Source: an uncultured bacterium (GTDB lineage Bacteria > Bacillota > Clostridia > Oscillospirales > Oscillospiraceae). Taken from it: a stretch of DNA of 52,194 bases. The position numbers and the translations under genes were made by a program. Position 1 is the stretch's first letter. The number at the start of each line of letters is the position of its first letter. The stretch lies in contig CASFCS010000017.1 of the NCBI GenBank assembly GCA_949293245.1, positions 1 through 52,194 on the forward strand, given 5' to 3'. Under the pieces are notes generated by a model. The model saw only the letters and a list, made by a program, of their open reading frames with translations, made no database searches and was not told where the DNA came from. Shown one piece after another: positions 22,365 to 29,862 of this stretch.

Positions 22365-23138
22365 TTACTGGAAATAGTTGAGCTTCTTCTCCAGCCGGCC
22401 CAGGAGGATGGTGGCCACGCCGCTGAAGATGAGGTAGTAGACCGCGGTAAAGAACAGGGGCCAGGTGAGGCCGGAGATGCCCGAGTTGCCCTTCATAAAG
22501 GACTCGCCCATCCAGATGACCTCCTGCAGGGCGATGACCCGGGCCAGGGAGGTGTCCTTCACCAGGGTGATGATCTCGTTGGACATGGGGGGGACGATGC
22601 GCTTGACCATCTGCAGCAGGGTGACTTTGAAGAAGATCTGCCCCTTGGTCATGCCCAGCACCTGGCCCGCCTCCTGCTGGCCCACGGGCACGCCCTGGAT
22701 GCCGCCCCGGTAGATCTCAGAGAAATAGCAGGCGTAATTGAGAATGAAGGCCAGGCACACGGCGATCATCCGCCCGTTGCTGCTGGGCCAGTAGAACCAC
22801 TTCTCAATGCCGGGGACATAGTAGAGGGCAATGATCTGCAGCACCAGGGGGGTGCCCCGGATGATCCATACCAGCAGGCGGCATATAGCGCTCACCGGGC
22901 GGAAGCTGCAGATCCACACCGCCACGCGCCGCCTGGGGATGATCCCCAGGTGCCGGGCGATCCAGCCGAAGGGGCGCATGCGGTTCATGGACCCCAGGGA
23001 GATGAGAAGCCCCAGGGGCAGGGCCCCCGCCAGGGTGATCACGAACAGCTGTAGGGTCACCAGAAAGCCGCTGTTCAGGGCGGACAAGACGGTCTGGGTC
23101 TGGGGATTGGAAAAAAAGTCGTAGATGGATTGGAACAT
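22365..23138 (-). CDS. Polar amino acid ABC transporter, permease
   Basis: Membrane subunit of the His/Glu/Gln/Arg family. The start MFQSIYDFF at 23138 is chosen because GAGAGGA precedes it; the earlier in-frame codons lack a site. 257 aa with about five transmembrane helices and the ATPase-contact loop EAGQVLGMTKGQIFFKVTLLQ. An insert after the first helix (WIARHLGIIPRRRVAVWICSF region) makes it somewhat longer than the usual 215-230 aa, a form also seen in other Firmicutes. Likely a homodimer, since only one permease gene is present. Confidence 0.92.
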   Translation of the reverse strand: MFQSIYDFFSNPQTQTVLSALNSGFLVTLQLFVITLAGALPLGLLISLGSMNRMRPFGWIARHLGIIPRRRVAVWICSFRPVSAICRLLVWIIRGTPLVLQIIALYYVPGIEKWFYWPSSNGRMIAVCLAFILNYACYFSEIYRGGIQGVPVGQQEAGQVLGMTKGQIFFKVTLLQMVKRIVPPMSNEIITLVKDTSLARVIALQEVIWMGESFMKGNSGISGLTWPLFFTAVYYLIFSGVATILLGRLEKKLNYFQ

Positions 23139-23197
23139 GGAATCGTCCTCTCTCTGTCTGGATCTGTGGATGGGGTGAAAAAAGGAGGAAAAGCTGT

Positions 23198-23233
23198 CCA
23201 AAGGCAGAGGGCGGACCCGCCCTCTGCCTTTGG
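23198..23233 (-). other. Intercistronic hairpin between binding protein and permease genes
   Basis: Perfect 17-bp arms (23198-23214 and 23217-23233, starting CCAAAGGCAGAGG). Placed just behind the binding-protein stop codon, it probably lets most transcripts end here so that the binding protein is made in excess, as is usual in ABC operons. The T-rich stretch follows only after about 10 bases. Confidence 0.75.
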
Positions 23234-23257
23234 TGTGGTATCATGTTTTTCCGCTGC

Positions 23258-24139
23258 TCAGTCCAGGATCACGGCGTCCTGGAGGCCGTAGGTGGTGGCC
23301 ACCTCCAGCACGGTGTCGTCGGCCACTTTGTCGGCCCAGAACTGGTTGAATTCCTCCACCAGGTCGGAGCCCTGACGGAAGCCCACGCCGTACTCCTCAG
23401 ACGCCAGGCCCTGGGTGTCGTTGAGGTTGAGGCTGTAGGAGAGGTTGTCGTAGCTGGTGCCCTCGCCGGTCATCTCGGCGGCCATCAGCACGTCGATGAC
23501 AGCGGCGTCGGAGGTGCCCGCAGCCACCTCCATCAGGGTGTTGGCCTGGGACTGGACGGGCACGGTAGTGGCCCCCAGGGCCTCGGCGGCGTCCTCGCCG
23601 GCGGAGCCGGACTCCACGGCGATGTTCAGCCCCTCCAGCGAGGTGAGGCCCTCAAAGTCGGCGGCCCGGTCAGAGAGGTAGACCAGGGTCTGGTAGTTGG
23701 TGCAGTAGGGGGTGGAGGTGCCCATGGCGGCCATGACCTCATCGTTGAGGGTCATGCCGTTCCACACCACGTCGATGGCCTTGGAGTCCAGCTCCATCAC
23801 CTTGTAATCCCAAGTGATCTCCTGGAACTCCACGGTGACGCCCAGGCTCTCGGCAAAGAGTCTGGCCATGTCGGCATCAAAGCCGATCCACTCGTCGCTG
23901 CCCTCTTCCTTGTAGTCCATGGGGGCGAAGTTGGTGATGCCCACCACCAGAGTGCCCTTGTCCTTCACATACTGGAGATCGCTCTCCTGCTCGGGGGACT
24001 GGCTGGGGTCGGGGGTGCCGGACTGGGTCTGGCTGGGGTCGGGGGACTGGGACTGCCCGGCGTCGGGCTGCTCGGCGCAGGCTACCAGAGAGATGCCCAT
24101 GGCCGCCGCCAGGAGCAGAGCAAACAGTTTCTTTTTCAT
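23258..24139 (-). CDS. Polar amino acid ABC transporter, substrate-binding lipoprotein
   Basis: Captures an amino acid outside the membrane. The start MKKKLFALLL at 24139 follows GGGAGG. 293 aa: signal peptide with lipobox LVAC (Cys about residue 21), then a Ser/Pro/Gln linker with the repeats SQSPDPSQ and GTPDPSQSPEQ, then the SBP_bac_3 fold from TLVVGITNFAPMDY to the C-terminus, with GFDADMARLFAE and the ligand Arg/Asp region SAGEDAAEAL. First gene of the operon. Ligand class (acidic or polar amino acid) is inferred from the family. Confidence 0.94.
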   Translation of the reverse strand: MKKKLFALLLAAAMGISLVACAEQPDAGQSQSPDPSQTQSGTPDPSQSPEQESDLQYVKDKGTLVVGITNFAPMDYKEEGSDEWIGFDADMARLFAESLGVTVEFQEITWDYKVMELDSKAIDVVWNGMTLNDEVMAAMGTSTPYCTNYQTLVYLSDRAADFEGLTSLEGLNIAVESGSAGEDAAEALGATTVPVQSQANTLMEVAAGTSDAAVIDVLMAAEMTGEGTSYDNLSYSLNLNDTQGLASEEYGVGFRQGSDLVEEFNQFWADKVADDTVLEVATTYGLQDAVILD

Positions 24140-24161
24140 GGTACGGATTCCTCCCATATGT

Positions 24162-24209
24162 AGTAACAGGTTACTTTCGCATACTACCACAATACTGCTT
24201 TAATGTAAA
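24162..24209 (-). promoter_or_regulatory. Promoter and possible operator of the amino acid transporter operon
   Basis: Minus strand: TTTACA (24209-24204), 17 bases, TAGTAT (24186-24181). A palindrome AGTAAC-AG-GTTACT (24162-24175) covers the expected transcription start, a typical repressor position. Confidence 0.55.
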
Positions 24210-24301
24210 GGGCGTATTCCGGCCTTTTTAAAGAAAAAGGGCGGGAGGTAGGTTTAACATTATGGAATATAAAGGCCATAATATACGAAAGGAAATCAAA
24301 A

Positions 24302-24331
24302 TTGCGGGGGGAGTGCCCGCTGTGCTATAAT
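24302..24331 (+). promoter_or_regulatory. Promoter of the thioesterase gene
   Basis: TTGCGG (24302-24307), 18 bases, TATAAT (24326-24331), about 55 bases ahead of the chosen start codon. It lies inside a longer open frame that begins at 24302 and argues against that longer start. Confidence 0.55.
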
Positions 24332-24385
24332 CATAGAAATATTCCGCCGGGTGGAAATCGCCGGCACATCAAGAGGAAGATGCGT

Positions 24386-25075
24386 ATGATCAAGAGAAGT
24401 GTTGACCTGTTTGTGCGCTGTGCCTGGACCGGGGAGCCGGACGGGGAGGCGCTGGCCGCGGCGGCGGAGCTGGAAAAGGCCCTGGGCTTCCCCCTGGTGG
24501 AGCCCGGCGGGGCAGGGCTCACCGAGCAGGGGGCGGCCTGCCGGGCGGCCTGGGCCCTGCTGGACCCCGCCGCCGCTGGCGCCCCCCGGGAGGCTCTCGC
24601 CCGCCGGGCGGAAGAGGCGGAGGACTTCCAGAGCCAGCAGGGCATGGAGGACTACTTCCGGGGGGTGGAGGAGCTGCTGGGGGTCACCCTGGCGGGCACC
24701 ATCAACCAGTGGATGGCCCCCCGCCTTGTCTCGTGCAGCGCCGGGGAGCGGTGGGTGCTGTGGACCTTTGACGCCCCGGACTTCGCCGTCAATCCCGGGG
24801 GCGTGATGCACGGGGGCATGATCGCCACCGCCTTTGACGCCGCCATGGGCAGCATTGCCAGCTACTGCAACAGCGGGGCCATGACCCCCACCATCCAGCT
24901 CTCCGTGTCCTACCTGCGGCCCATCCAGCTGGGGCGGCCCTTCTTTATCCGGGCCCGGGTGAATGCCAGCGGCCGCACCATGGGCTATCTGGAGGCCAGG
25001 GCCTGGCAGGAGGAGGACAAGCCGGCGGCCACGGCTGTGGGGATCTACCACCACCCGGGGCGGGCCGGGCACTGA
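24386..25075 (+). CDS. PaaI-type hotdog-fold thioesterase
   Basis: Predicted acyl-CoA thioesterase. The start at 24386 (MIKRSVDLF) has AGAGGA 8 bases upstream; 24380 is the alternative. 229 aa: an Ala/Glu-rich N-terminal part of about 90 residues with no recognised domain, then the hotdog domain with NPGGVMHGGMIATAFDAAMGS, the conserved HGG active-site helix, and TPTIQLSVSYLRPI. The long N-terminal part is unusual for a PaaI protein, which is normally about 140 aa. Single gene; substrate unknown. Confidence 0.8.
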   Translation: MIKRSVDLFVRCAWTGEPDGEALAAAAELEKALGFPLVEPGGAGLTEQGAACRAAWALLDPAAAGAPREALARRAEEAEDFQSQQGMEDYFRGVEELLGVTLAGTINQWMAPRLVSCSAGERWVLWTFDAPDFAVNPGGVMHGGMIATAFDAAMGSIASYCNSGAMTPTIQLSVSYLRPIQLGRPFFIRARVNASGRTMGYLEARAWQEEDKPAATAVGIYHHPGRAGH

Positions 25076-25085
25076 CAATAAGAAG

Positions 25086-25111
25086 CCCCCGGAGGCGGCT
25101 GCCTCCGGGGG
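25086..25111. terminator. Terminator between the convergent thioesterase and spore protein genes
   Basis: CCCCCGGAGGC (25086-25096), loop GGCT, GCCTCCGGGGG (25101-25111). T-runs are weak on both sides (GCTTCTTATT on minus), so termination is inferred mainly from position. Confidence 0.7.
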
Positions 25112-25127
25112 AAGGGAGATCGGGGAA

Positions 25128-25328
25128 TTACTTCAGGCCGTTCTCGTAGGCCTCGATCATCTTCTTGACCATCTGGCCGCCGACAGAGCCGGCCTGGCGG
25201 GAAGTGAGATCACCGTTATAGCCCTGCTTGAGGTTGACGCCCACCTCGCTGGCAGCCTCCATCTTGAACTTATCCATGGCCTCGCGGGCGTTGGGGACGA
25301 CCAGATTGTTGGAACTCTTGCTAGCCAT
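25128..25328 (-). CDS. Small acid-soluble spore protein, alpha/beta type
   Basis: DNA-coating protein of dormant spores. The start MASKSSNNLVVPNAREAMDK at 25328 has AAGGAG upstream, giving 66 aa, the normal size. The germination-protease site region is EAASEVGV (EIASE/EFASE in relatives), followed by the conserved YNGDLTSRQAGSVGGQMVKKM. It marks the organism as a spore former. Expected to be controlled by the forespore sigma factor; I did not find a confident sigma-G promoter. Confidence 0.95.
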   Translation of the reverse strand: MASKSSNNLVVPNAREAMDKFKMEAASEVGVNLKQGYNGDLTSRQAGSVGGQMVKKMIEAYENGLK

Positions 25329-25460
25329 AATCTTGTTCTCCTTTTCCGTTGTTTTTCTGTCTGTTGGTTTCTCCCGTGGGGGAGAATCCGGACATAGCAT
25401 TACACAGCCGGGGCTTTCTATGCGGAAGTTTGCCTGCATCATTTTGGCAGGGGAGATCCA

Positions 25461-25521
25461 TTGACAGTGTCAAAGATGTATGCTATGCTATATTTAGCAT
25501 TTAGGCTAAATACTAAATATA
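25461..25521 (+). promoter_or_regulatory. Promoter and operator of the sdpR-sdpI operon
   Basis: TTGACA (25461-25466), 17 bases, TATGCT (25484-25489). Directly downstream lies a perfect inverted repeat TATTTAGC (25491-25498) / GCTAAATA (25505-25512), and CTAAATA is repeated at 25513-25519. This is the place and form expected for autorepression by the ArsR-type regulator encoded next. Confidence 0.75.
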
Positions 25522-25539
25522 GGGAAGGAGGCATACGCC

Positions 25540-25848
25540 ATGGGACTGCAGGACACCATGAAGGCCCTGTCCGATCCCACCCGCAGGGAGATTTTGCGGC
25601 TTTTGAAGGAGGGAAGGCGGTCCGCGGGAGAGATCTGCGGCCATTTTTCCATCTCCAACGCCTCCATCTCCCGGCACCTGGCCGTCCTCAGGCAGGCGGG
25701 GCTGGTGCGGGATTGCCGGCAGGGACAGTTTATTTATTATGAGATCGACACCACGGTGCTCCAGGATATCCTGACCTGGGTCAGCGCCCTGATGGAGCCG
25801 GACCCGGCGCAGGAGGAGATGGGACAGGAGGGGGGCAGCTGGGGATGA
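25540..25848 (+). CDS. ArsR-family autorepressor, SdpR-like
   Basis: Winged-helix repressor of 102 aa. LSDPTRREILRLLKEG and the recognition helix SISNASISRHLAVLRQAGLV are typical; no Cys metal site (no ELCVCDL motif), so it is not a metal sensor but the SdpR type. AAGGAGG upstream. Its last codons overlap the next gene by four bases (ATGA), so the two are translationally coupled. Confidence 0.9.
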   Translation: MGLQDTMKALSDPTRREILRLLKEGRRSAGEICGHFSISNASISRHLAVLRQAGLVRDCRQGQFIYYEIDTTVLQDILTWVSALMEPDPAQEEMGQEGGSWG

Positions 25849-26528
25849 GGGGCGGAAGGCGCGTCCCGGTGGGCCAGCTGCTGTTTGCCTCCCTGCCCAT
25901 CTGGTACTATCTCGCCTGGTACGGCGACCTGCCCCAGGAGGTCCCCATCCACTTTACCAGTGACGGGGTGGCCAACCGGTTCGCCCCCAAATCCTCCCCG
26001 GAGGTGCTGGCGCTGTGCTGTCTGGGGTACTGCGGTTTTTTGCTGGGGCTGGGGCTGCGAAAGGGCATCTCCTGTCTGACCAAGGGCCAGGAAGGGGACA
26101 ACCAGCGGGTGACGGACCGGATCTTGCGGTGGAACCAGATTTTGCTGACGGTGTTCTTCACCGGGCTTTCCGTATACTGCCTGGGGGTGACGGGGGGCGG
26201 ACTGCGTCCGGACAATTTTGTCATTTTGCGGTGGGCCGCCGTGACAGTGGCCCTGGTGTGCATGATAGCGGGCAACGCCCTGCCCAAGCTGCGGCGCAAT
26301 TTTGTCTCCGGCTTGCGCACGGCCTATGCCCTGTCGGGCGACGACCCCTGGATGGCCTCCCAGCGGTGGGGCGGCAGGGTGCTGATGCTGGGCGGGGCCG
26401 CGGCGCTGGTGTGCGCCCTCCTTCCCGGCGTGTCCCACAAGACTGCGGCGGCGGTGTGCGGGGCCATCTTTGCCTCCCAGCTTTTGGCGGTGGCGGTGTT
26501 TTCCCTGAGGCGGGGCGGGAAAAAATAG
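25845..26528 (+). CDS. SdpI-family membrane protein (immunity/signal receptor-like)
   Basis: Polytopic membrane protein, 227 aa with about six hydrophobic segments. The DUF1648 part has DLPQEVPIHFTSDGVANRFAPK, and the SdpI part has GNALPKLRRNFVSGLRTAYALSGDDPWMASQRWGG. In Bacillus, SdpI gives immunity to the SdpC toxin and sequesters SdpR at the membrane. No sdpABC-like toxin genes are visible within this window. The regulator-receptor pair may therefore respond to toxins made by neighbours, or have another membrane-stress role. Confidence 0.88.
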   Translation: MRGGRRVPVGQLLFASLPIWYYLAWYGDLPQEVPIHFTSDGVANRFAPKSSPEVLALCCLGYCGFLLGLGLRKGISCLTKGQEGDNQRVTDRILRWNQILLTVFFTGLSVYCLGVTGGGLRPDNFVILRWAAVTVALVCMIAGNALPKLRRNFVSGLRTAYALSGDDPWMASQRWGGRVLMLGGAAALVCALLPGVSHKTAAAVCGAIFASQLLAVAVFSLRRGGKK

Positions 26529-26602
26529 GACCATCCGGGATACATGCTGTACAGCATTGACTTGTTCTATCCGGTATATTGAGCCATATCACAAGCTCCC
26601 AT

Positions 26603-26630
26603 TTTACTTCCGAAAAGTATGTGCTACAAT
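26603..26630 (+). promoter_or_regulatory. Promoter of the cysteine-desulfurase-family gene
   Basis: TTTACT (26603-26608), 16 bases, TACAAT (26625-26630). The leader to the start codon is about 75 bases and contains complementary GCGCCCT/AGGGCGC segments, but no riboswitch I can name. Confidence 0.5.
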
Positions 26631-26709
26631 AAATGGCAACACTTCACCGGCGCCCTGGGGGCGGCCCTCATCGCCCGGGGAAAGGGCGCAAAAGGGAGAT
26701 GAACTGCAC

Positions 26710-27852
26710 ATGATCTATCTGGACAACGCGGCCACCACTCTGCACAAGCCTCCCCAGGTCATAGAGGCGGTGGTGCGGGCCATGACCACCATGGGCAACG
26801 CCGCCCGGGGGGCCCACGGCAGCGCCCTGGAGGCATCCCGGGCCATCTACGACACCCGGCGGAAGCTGGCCGCCCTCTTCGGCTGCCCCCGGCCGGACCA
26901 TGTGGTCTTTACCTGCAACTCCACCGAGGCCCTCAACACCGCCATCAGCGGCCTGCTGGCCCCCGGGGACCACGTGGTCTCCACCGACCTGGAGCACAAC
27001 TCCGTCCTGCGCCCCCTCTACCGCCTGGAGGCGGAGCGGGGGGTGGCGGTGAGCTTCGTCCCCGCCGACCGGCGGGGCAATGTGGCCCTGGCGGACTTTG
27101 ACGCCCTCATCCGGCCGGAGACAAAGGCCATCGTGTGTACCCACGGCTCCAACCTGACGGGGAATTTGGTGGACATCGCCCGGGTGGGGCGGCTGGCCAG
27201 AGAGCGGGGGGTGCTGCTGGTGGTGGACGCCTCCCAGACCGCCGGGTCGGTGCCCATCCACATGGAGGAGATGGGCATCGACGTGCTGTGCTTCACCGGC
27301 CACAAGGGCCTCATGGGGCCCCAGGGCACGGGGGGACTGTGTATCCGCCCGGGGGTGGACATCCGCCCCTGGAAGGTGGGGGGCTCCGGCGTGCAGTCCT
27401 ACAGCAGGGAGCAGCCGGAGGAATACCCCACCCGCCTGGAGGCGGGCACCCTCAACAGCCACGGCATCCTGGGCCTCTCCGCCGCACTGGACTTCATCCG
27501 GGACACCGGGGTGGAGACCATCGGCCGCCGGGAGGGGGAGCTGATGGAGCGGTTTTACCGGGGAGTGGTATCCCTAAAAGACGTGACGGTTTACGGTGAC
27601 TTCACCCAGCCCCGCCGGGGGGCCATCGTGGCCCTGAACGTGGGGGACATGGGCTCGGGGGAGGTGTCCGACATCCTCAGTGAGGAGTACGGCATCGCCA
27701 CCCGCCCCGGGGCCCACTGCGCCCCCCGGATGCACCAGGCCCTGGGCACCGTGGAGCAAGGGGCGGTGCGCTTTAGCTTCTCGTGGTACAATACGGAGGA
27801 GGAAGTGGACGCCGCCGTCCGGGCGGTGGCAGAGATCGCCGCCTCCTGCTAA
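26710..27852 (+). CDS. Cysteine desulfurase-family aminotransferase (class V, PLP)
   Basis: PLP enzyme expected to release sulfur from cysteine or a related compound. The start MIYLDNAATT at 26710 is the normal N-terminus of the family; an upstream extension has no site. 380 aa. Schiff-base Lys in CFTGHKGLMGPQGTGG, His in EHNSVLRP, DASQTAG for PLP, and a Cys in RPGAHCAPRMH at the place of the SufS catalytic Cys, so sulfur transfer is chemically possible. Neither iscU/sufU nor thiI lies nearby; the gene stands alone. Confidence 0.87.
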   Translation: MIYLDNAATTLHKPPQVIEAVVRAMTTMGNAARGAHGSALEASRAIYDTRRKLAALFGCPRPDHVVFTCNSTEALNTAISGLLAPGDHVVSTDLEHNSVLRPLYRLEAERGVAVSFVPADRRGNVALADFDALIRPETKAIVCTHGSNLTGNLVDIARVGRLARERGVLLVVDASQTAGSVPIHMEEMGIDVLCFTGHKGLMGPQGTGGLCIRPGVDIRPWKVGGSGVQSYSREQPEEYPTRLEAGTLNSHGILGLSAALDFIRDTGVETIGRREGELMERFYRGVVSLKDVTVYGDFTQPRRGAIVALNVGDMGSGEVSDILSEEYGIATRPGAHCAPRMHQALGTVEQGAVRFSFSWYNTEEEVDAAVRAVAEIAASC

Positions 27853-27870
27853 GAGACAAGAAACATAAAG

Positions 27871-27903
27871 AAGGCCCCGCCGTTCCCGGAACGGCGGGGC
27901 CTT
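27871..27903 (+). terminator. Terminator of the cysteine-desulfurase-family gene
   Basis: 16-bp arms AAGGCCCCGCCGTTCC (27871-27886) and complement (27888-27903), ending CTTCC. The T-run is short, but stem strength and place support termination. Confidence 0.72.
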
Positions 27904-27963
27904 CCTCAGCGTGTTGATCAAAAGAGTCCACAAAGGGAGCTGAAGGTCTCTGGCATGAGTAAA

Positions 27964-27995
27964 AGCCCTCGGCAGGGTTTTGCCGCTCGGGGGCT
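27964..27995 (-). terminator. Terminator of the prephenate dehydrogenase gene
   Basis: On the minus strand AGCCC...CGGCA and TGCCG-A-GGGCT form a bulged stem followed by TTTTAC. A second small palindrome AAAAAATGC/GCATTTTTT (28005-28025) lies nearer the stop codon and may also act. The 181-base gap holds nothing else I can name. Confidence 0.55.
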
Positions 27996-28033
27996 GCATC
28001 CCCTCAAAAAATGCTTGCATTTTTTTGAATAGG

Positions 28034-28897
28034 TCAACTTTCTCTTGCGGATGGGTTGACCTGGTCAATGCGGTCCTTGGCCTCCCGGCCCTCCCGCAGC
28101 TCCTGCTCCAGCCGCGCCTCGTCCCCCTCCGCCAGGGCGGAGCGGACGGCGGACAGGTGCTCCACCAGCAGGTCGATTTCCGTGAGGAGGGGCTGGCGGT
28201 TCATGAGAAACAGCTCGGTCCACACCTGCTCATTGAGGCAGGCCACCCGGGTCATGTCCTGATAGCTGCCGCCGGCAAAGCCCTGGAAGTGGGCGGACAC
28301 GGGGCTTTTCACATAGGCGTTGGACACCACATGGGCCAGCTGGGAGGTGTGGGCGATCATCCGGTCGTGGGTGGCGGCGTCGCACACCCGGATGGAGCCG
28401 AAGCCCACCTGGAGGAAGAGGGCCTCCAGCGCCTCCAGGTCCCCGGGGGCGGTGGCCTGGGTGGGCACCAGGATCATGCTGGCCCCCCGGAAGAGGTCGG
28501 CAAAGGAGCGCTCGAACCCCGCCCGGGCCAGGCCCGCCATGGGGTGGCCCCCGGTGTAGCGCACGCCCCGGGCCAGAGCCAGGGGGGCCGCCGCCCGGAC
28601 CACTTCCTCCTTCACCCCCACCAGGTCCACCACGGCGGAGCCAGGCTTCATCAGGGGGATGACCCTCTCCAGAAAGATGATGGTGGAGCGGGGGTAGAGC
28701 ACTGGGATGAGCAGGTCGCAGGCGGCAAAGATCCCCTCGTCGGCGATGCCGTCGATGGCCCCCTCCTCCAGGGCCTGCCGGGCTACCGCCTCGGTGCGGT
28801 TCCAGCCGTATACGGTATAGTCGGTGCGGGCCTTCAGGGCCTTGGCCATGGAGCCGCCGATGAGACCCAGACCCGCCACCACTGCGATTTTTTTCAT
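28034..28897 (-). CDS. tyrA: Prephenate dehydrogenase
   Basis: NAD(P)-dependent oxidative decarboxylation of prephenate to 4-hydroxyphenylpyruvate in tyrosine synthesis. 287 aa. N-terminal cofactor site AGLGLIGGSMAKAL, then DLVGVKEEV, GGHPMAGLARAGFE (prephenate-binding His) and AATHDRMIAHTSQLAHVVS (catalytic His and the SHLPH-equivalent region). No ACT domain at the C-terminus, so feedback control by tyrosine through ACT is not expected. GGAAGGA precedes the start. No T-box is seen in its leader. Confidence 0.93.
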   Translation of the reverse strand: MKKIAVVAGLGLIGGSMAKALKARTDYTVYGWNRTEAVARQALEEGAIDGIADEGIFAACDLLIPVLYPRSTIIFLERVIPLMKPGSAVVDLVGVKEEVVRAAAPLALARGVRYTGGHPMAGLARAGFERSFADLFRGASMILVPTQATAPGDLEALEALFLQVGFGSIRVCDAATHDRMIAHTSQLAHVVSNAYVKSPVSAHFQGFAGGSYQDMTRVACLNEQVWTELFLMNRQPLLTEIDLLVEHLSAVRSALAEGDEARLEQELREGREAKDRIDQVNPSARES

Positions 28898-29000
28898 GGA
28901 GCATCCTTCCTTTTTGTCCAGCCCCGGCCCCGCCCCGGGGAGCTTCGCCCGGAGGAGAAGCGCCTGCGGAGGAGGAGGGCATGGTGATCACGCGCCTCCC

Positions 29001-29029
29001 ATTATACGGAGAAAGGACACCCCAGTCAA
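29001..29029 (-). promoter_or_regulatory. Promoter of tyrA
   Basis: Minus strand: TTGACT (29029-29024), 17 bases, TATAAT (29006-29001). The leader of about 95 bases is GC-rich. Divergent from the two-component promoter at 29081. Confidence 0.72.
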
Positions 29030-29080
29030 GGCAAGGAAACGGCCATTTATCAGAGAAAACTGGGAAAAATGACAAAAATA

Positions 29081-29109
29081 TTGATTGTTTTCTCCTGCCC
29101 CTATATAAT
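29081..29109 (+). promoter_or_regulatory. Promoter of the LytTR/GHKL two-component operon
   Basis: TTGATT (29081-29086), 17 bases, TATAAT (29104-29109), about 40 bases before the start codon. It excludes the longer open frame that starts at 28981. Confidence 0.72.
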
Positions 29110-29148
29110 GGTACCAGATCGGTCTGCCGGAAGGGGGGAGAGGGGAAC

Positions 29149-29862
29149 ATGCTGAAGATCGGGATGCTGGAGGACGAGCCGGACCAGGCCGCCCATCTGC
29201 GCTCTCTGCTGGAGCGCTACCGGGGGGAGCACAGCGGTTTTACCTACTCTCTGGAGGAGTACCGGGGCGCTGTGGAGCTGCTGGAGGGCTACCGGCGGGA
29301 TACAGATCTGCTGCTGATGGACATCCGCCTGCCCGACATGCTGGGCATCGAGGCGGCCCACCGCATCCGGGAGATGGACCAGGACGTGATGATCATCTTC
29401 ATCACCAGCCTCACCCAGTACGCCATTGAGGGATACTCTGTGAGGGCCTTTGACTATATTCTCAAGCCGGTGGCCTACGCCTCCTTTGCCGCCAAGCTGG
29501 AGCGGGCGGTGCGCTTTCTGTCCCGGCGGGAGAGCGCCGTATCCCTGGATATCCGCTGCCGGGAGGGGAGCGTGCGCCTCTCGTCGGACGCCATCTCCTA
29601 CTTTGAGGTCTTTGACCACGACCTGATGATCCACACCGACCAGGGGGTCATCAAGCAGTGGGGAAGCCTGTCCAAATACGAAAAGCTGCTGGAGGGGGCC
29701 CACTTTGTCCGGTGCAACGCCTGCTATCTGGTAAATCTGAAATTTGTCCGGGGCATCGACAAGGACTGCGTGGTGGTGGGGGAGGACCGGCTGAACATCA
29801 GCAAGTCCCGCCGGAAGGCCTTCCTCATGGCCCTGGCCCAGTACAAAGGGGGGAGCTGCTGA
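29149..29862 (+). CDS. LytTR-family response regulator
   Basis: Cytosolic regulator, 237 aa. The receiver domain (1-120) has the acidic pair LEDEPD, phospho-acceptor Asp58 in LLMDIRLPD, the Thr/Ser in FITSLTQY and Lys in DYILKPV. The C-terminal LytTR DNA-binding domain (about 135-237) has the usual ISYFEVFDHDLMIHT, FVRCNACYLVNLKFVRGI and LNISKSRRKAFLMAL. GGGGGGAGAGGGG lies upstream. It ends in TGATG, sharing one base with the sensor kinase start. Targets unknown; AgrA-type regulators control peptide or transport genes. Confidence 0.93.
   Translation: MLKIGMLEDEPDQAAHLRSLLERYRGEHSGFTYSLEEYRGAVELLEGYRRDTDLLLMDIRLPDMLGIEAAHRIREMDQDVMIIFITSLTQYAIEGYSVRAFDYILKPVAYASFAAKLERAVRFLSRRESAVSLDIRCREGSVRLSSDAISYFEVFDHDLMIHTDQGVIKQWGSLSKYEKLLEGAHFVRCNACYLVNLKFVRGIDKDCVVVGEDRLNISKSRRKAFLMALAQYKGGSC

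Noticed and set aside
26637-26709. Riboswitch in the cysteine-desulfurase-family leader
   Set aside because: Only 73 bases with generic GC complementarity; no SAM, cobalamin or T-box consensus.
28981-29148. In-frame N-terminal extension of the LytTR regulator
   Set aside because: It contains the promoter (29081-29109); the receiver domain begins normally at 29149 with a strong ribosome binding site.
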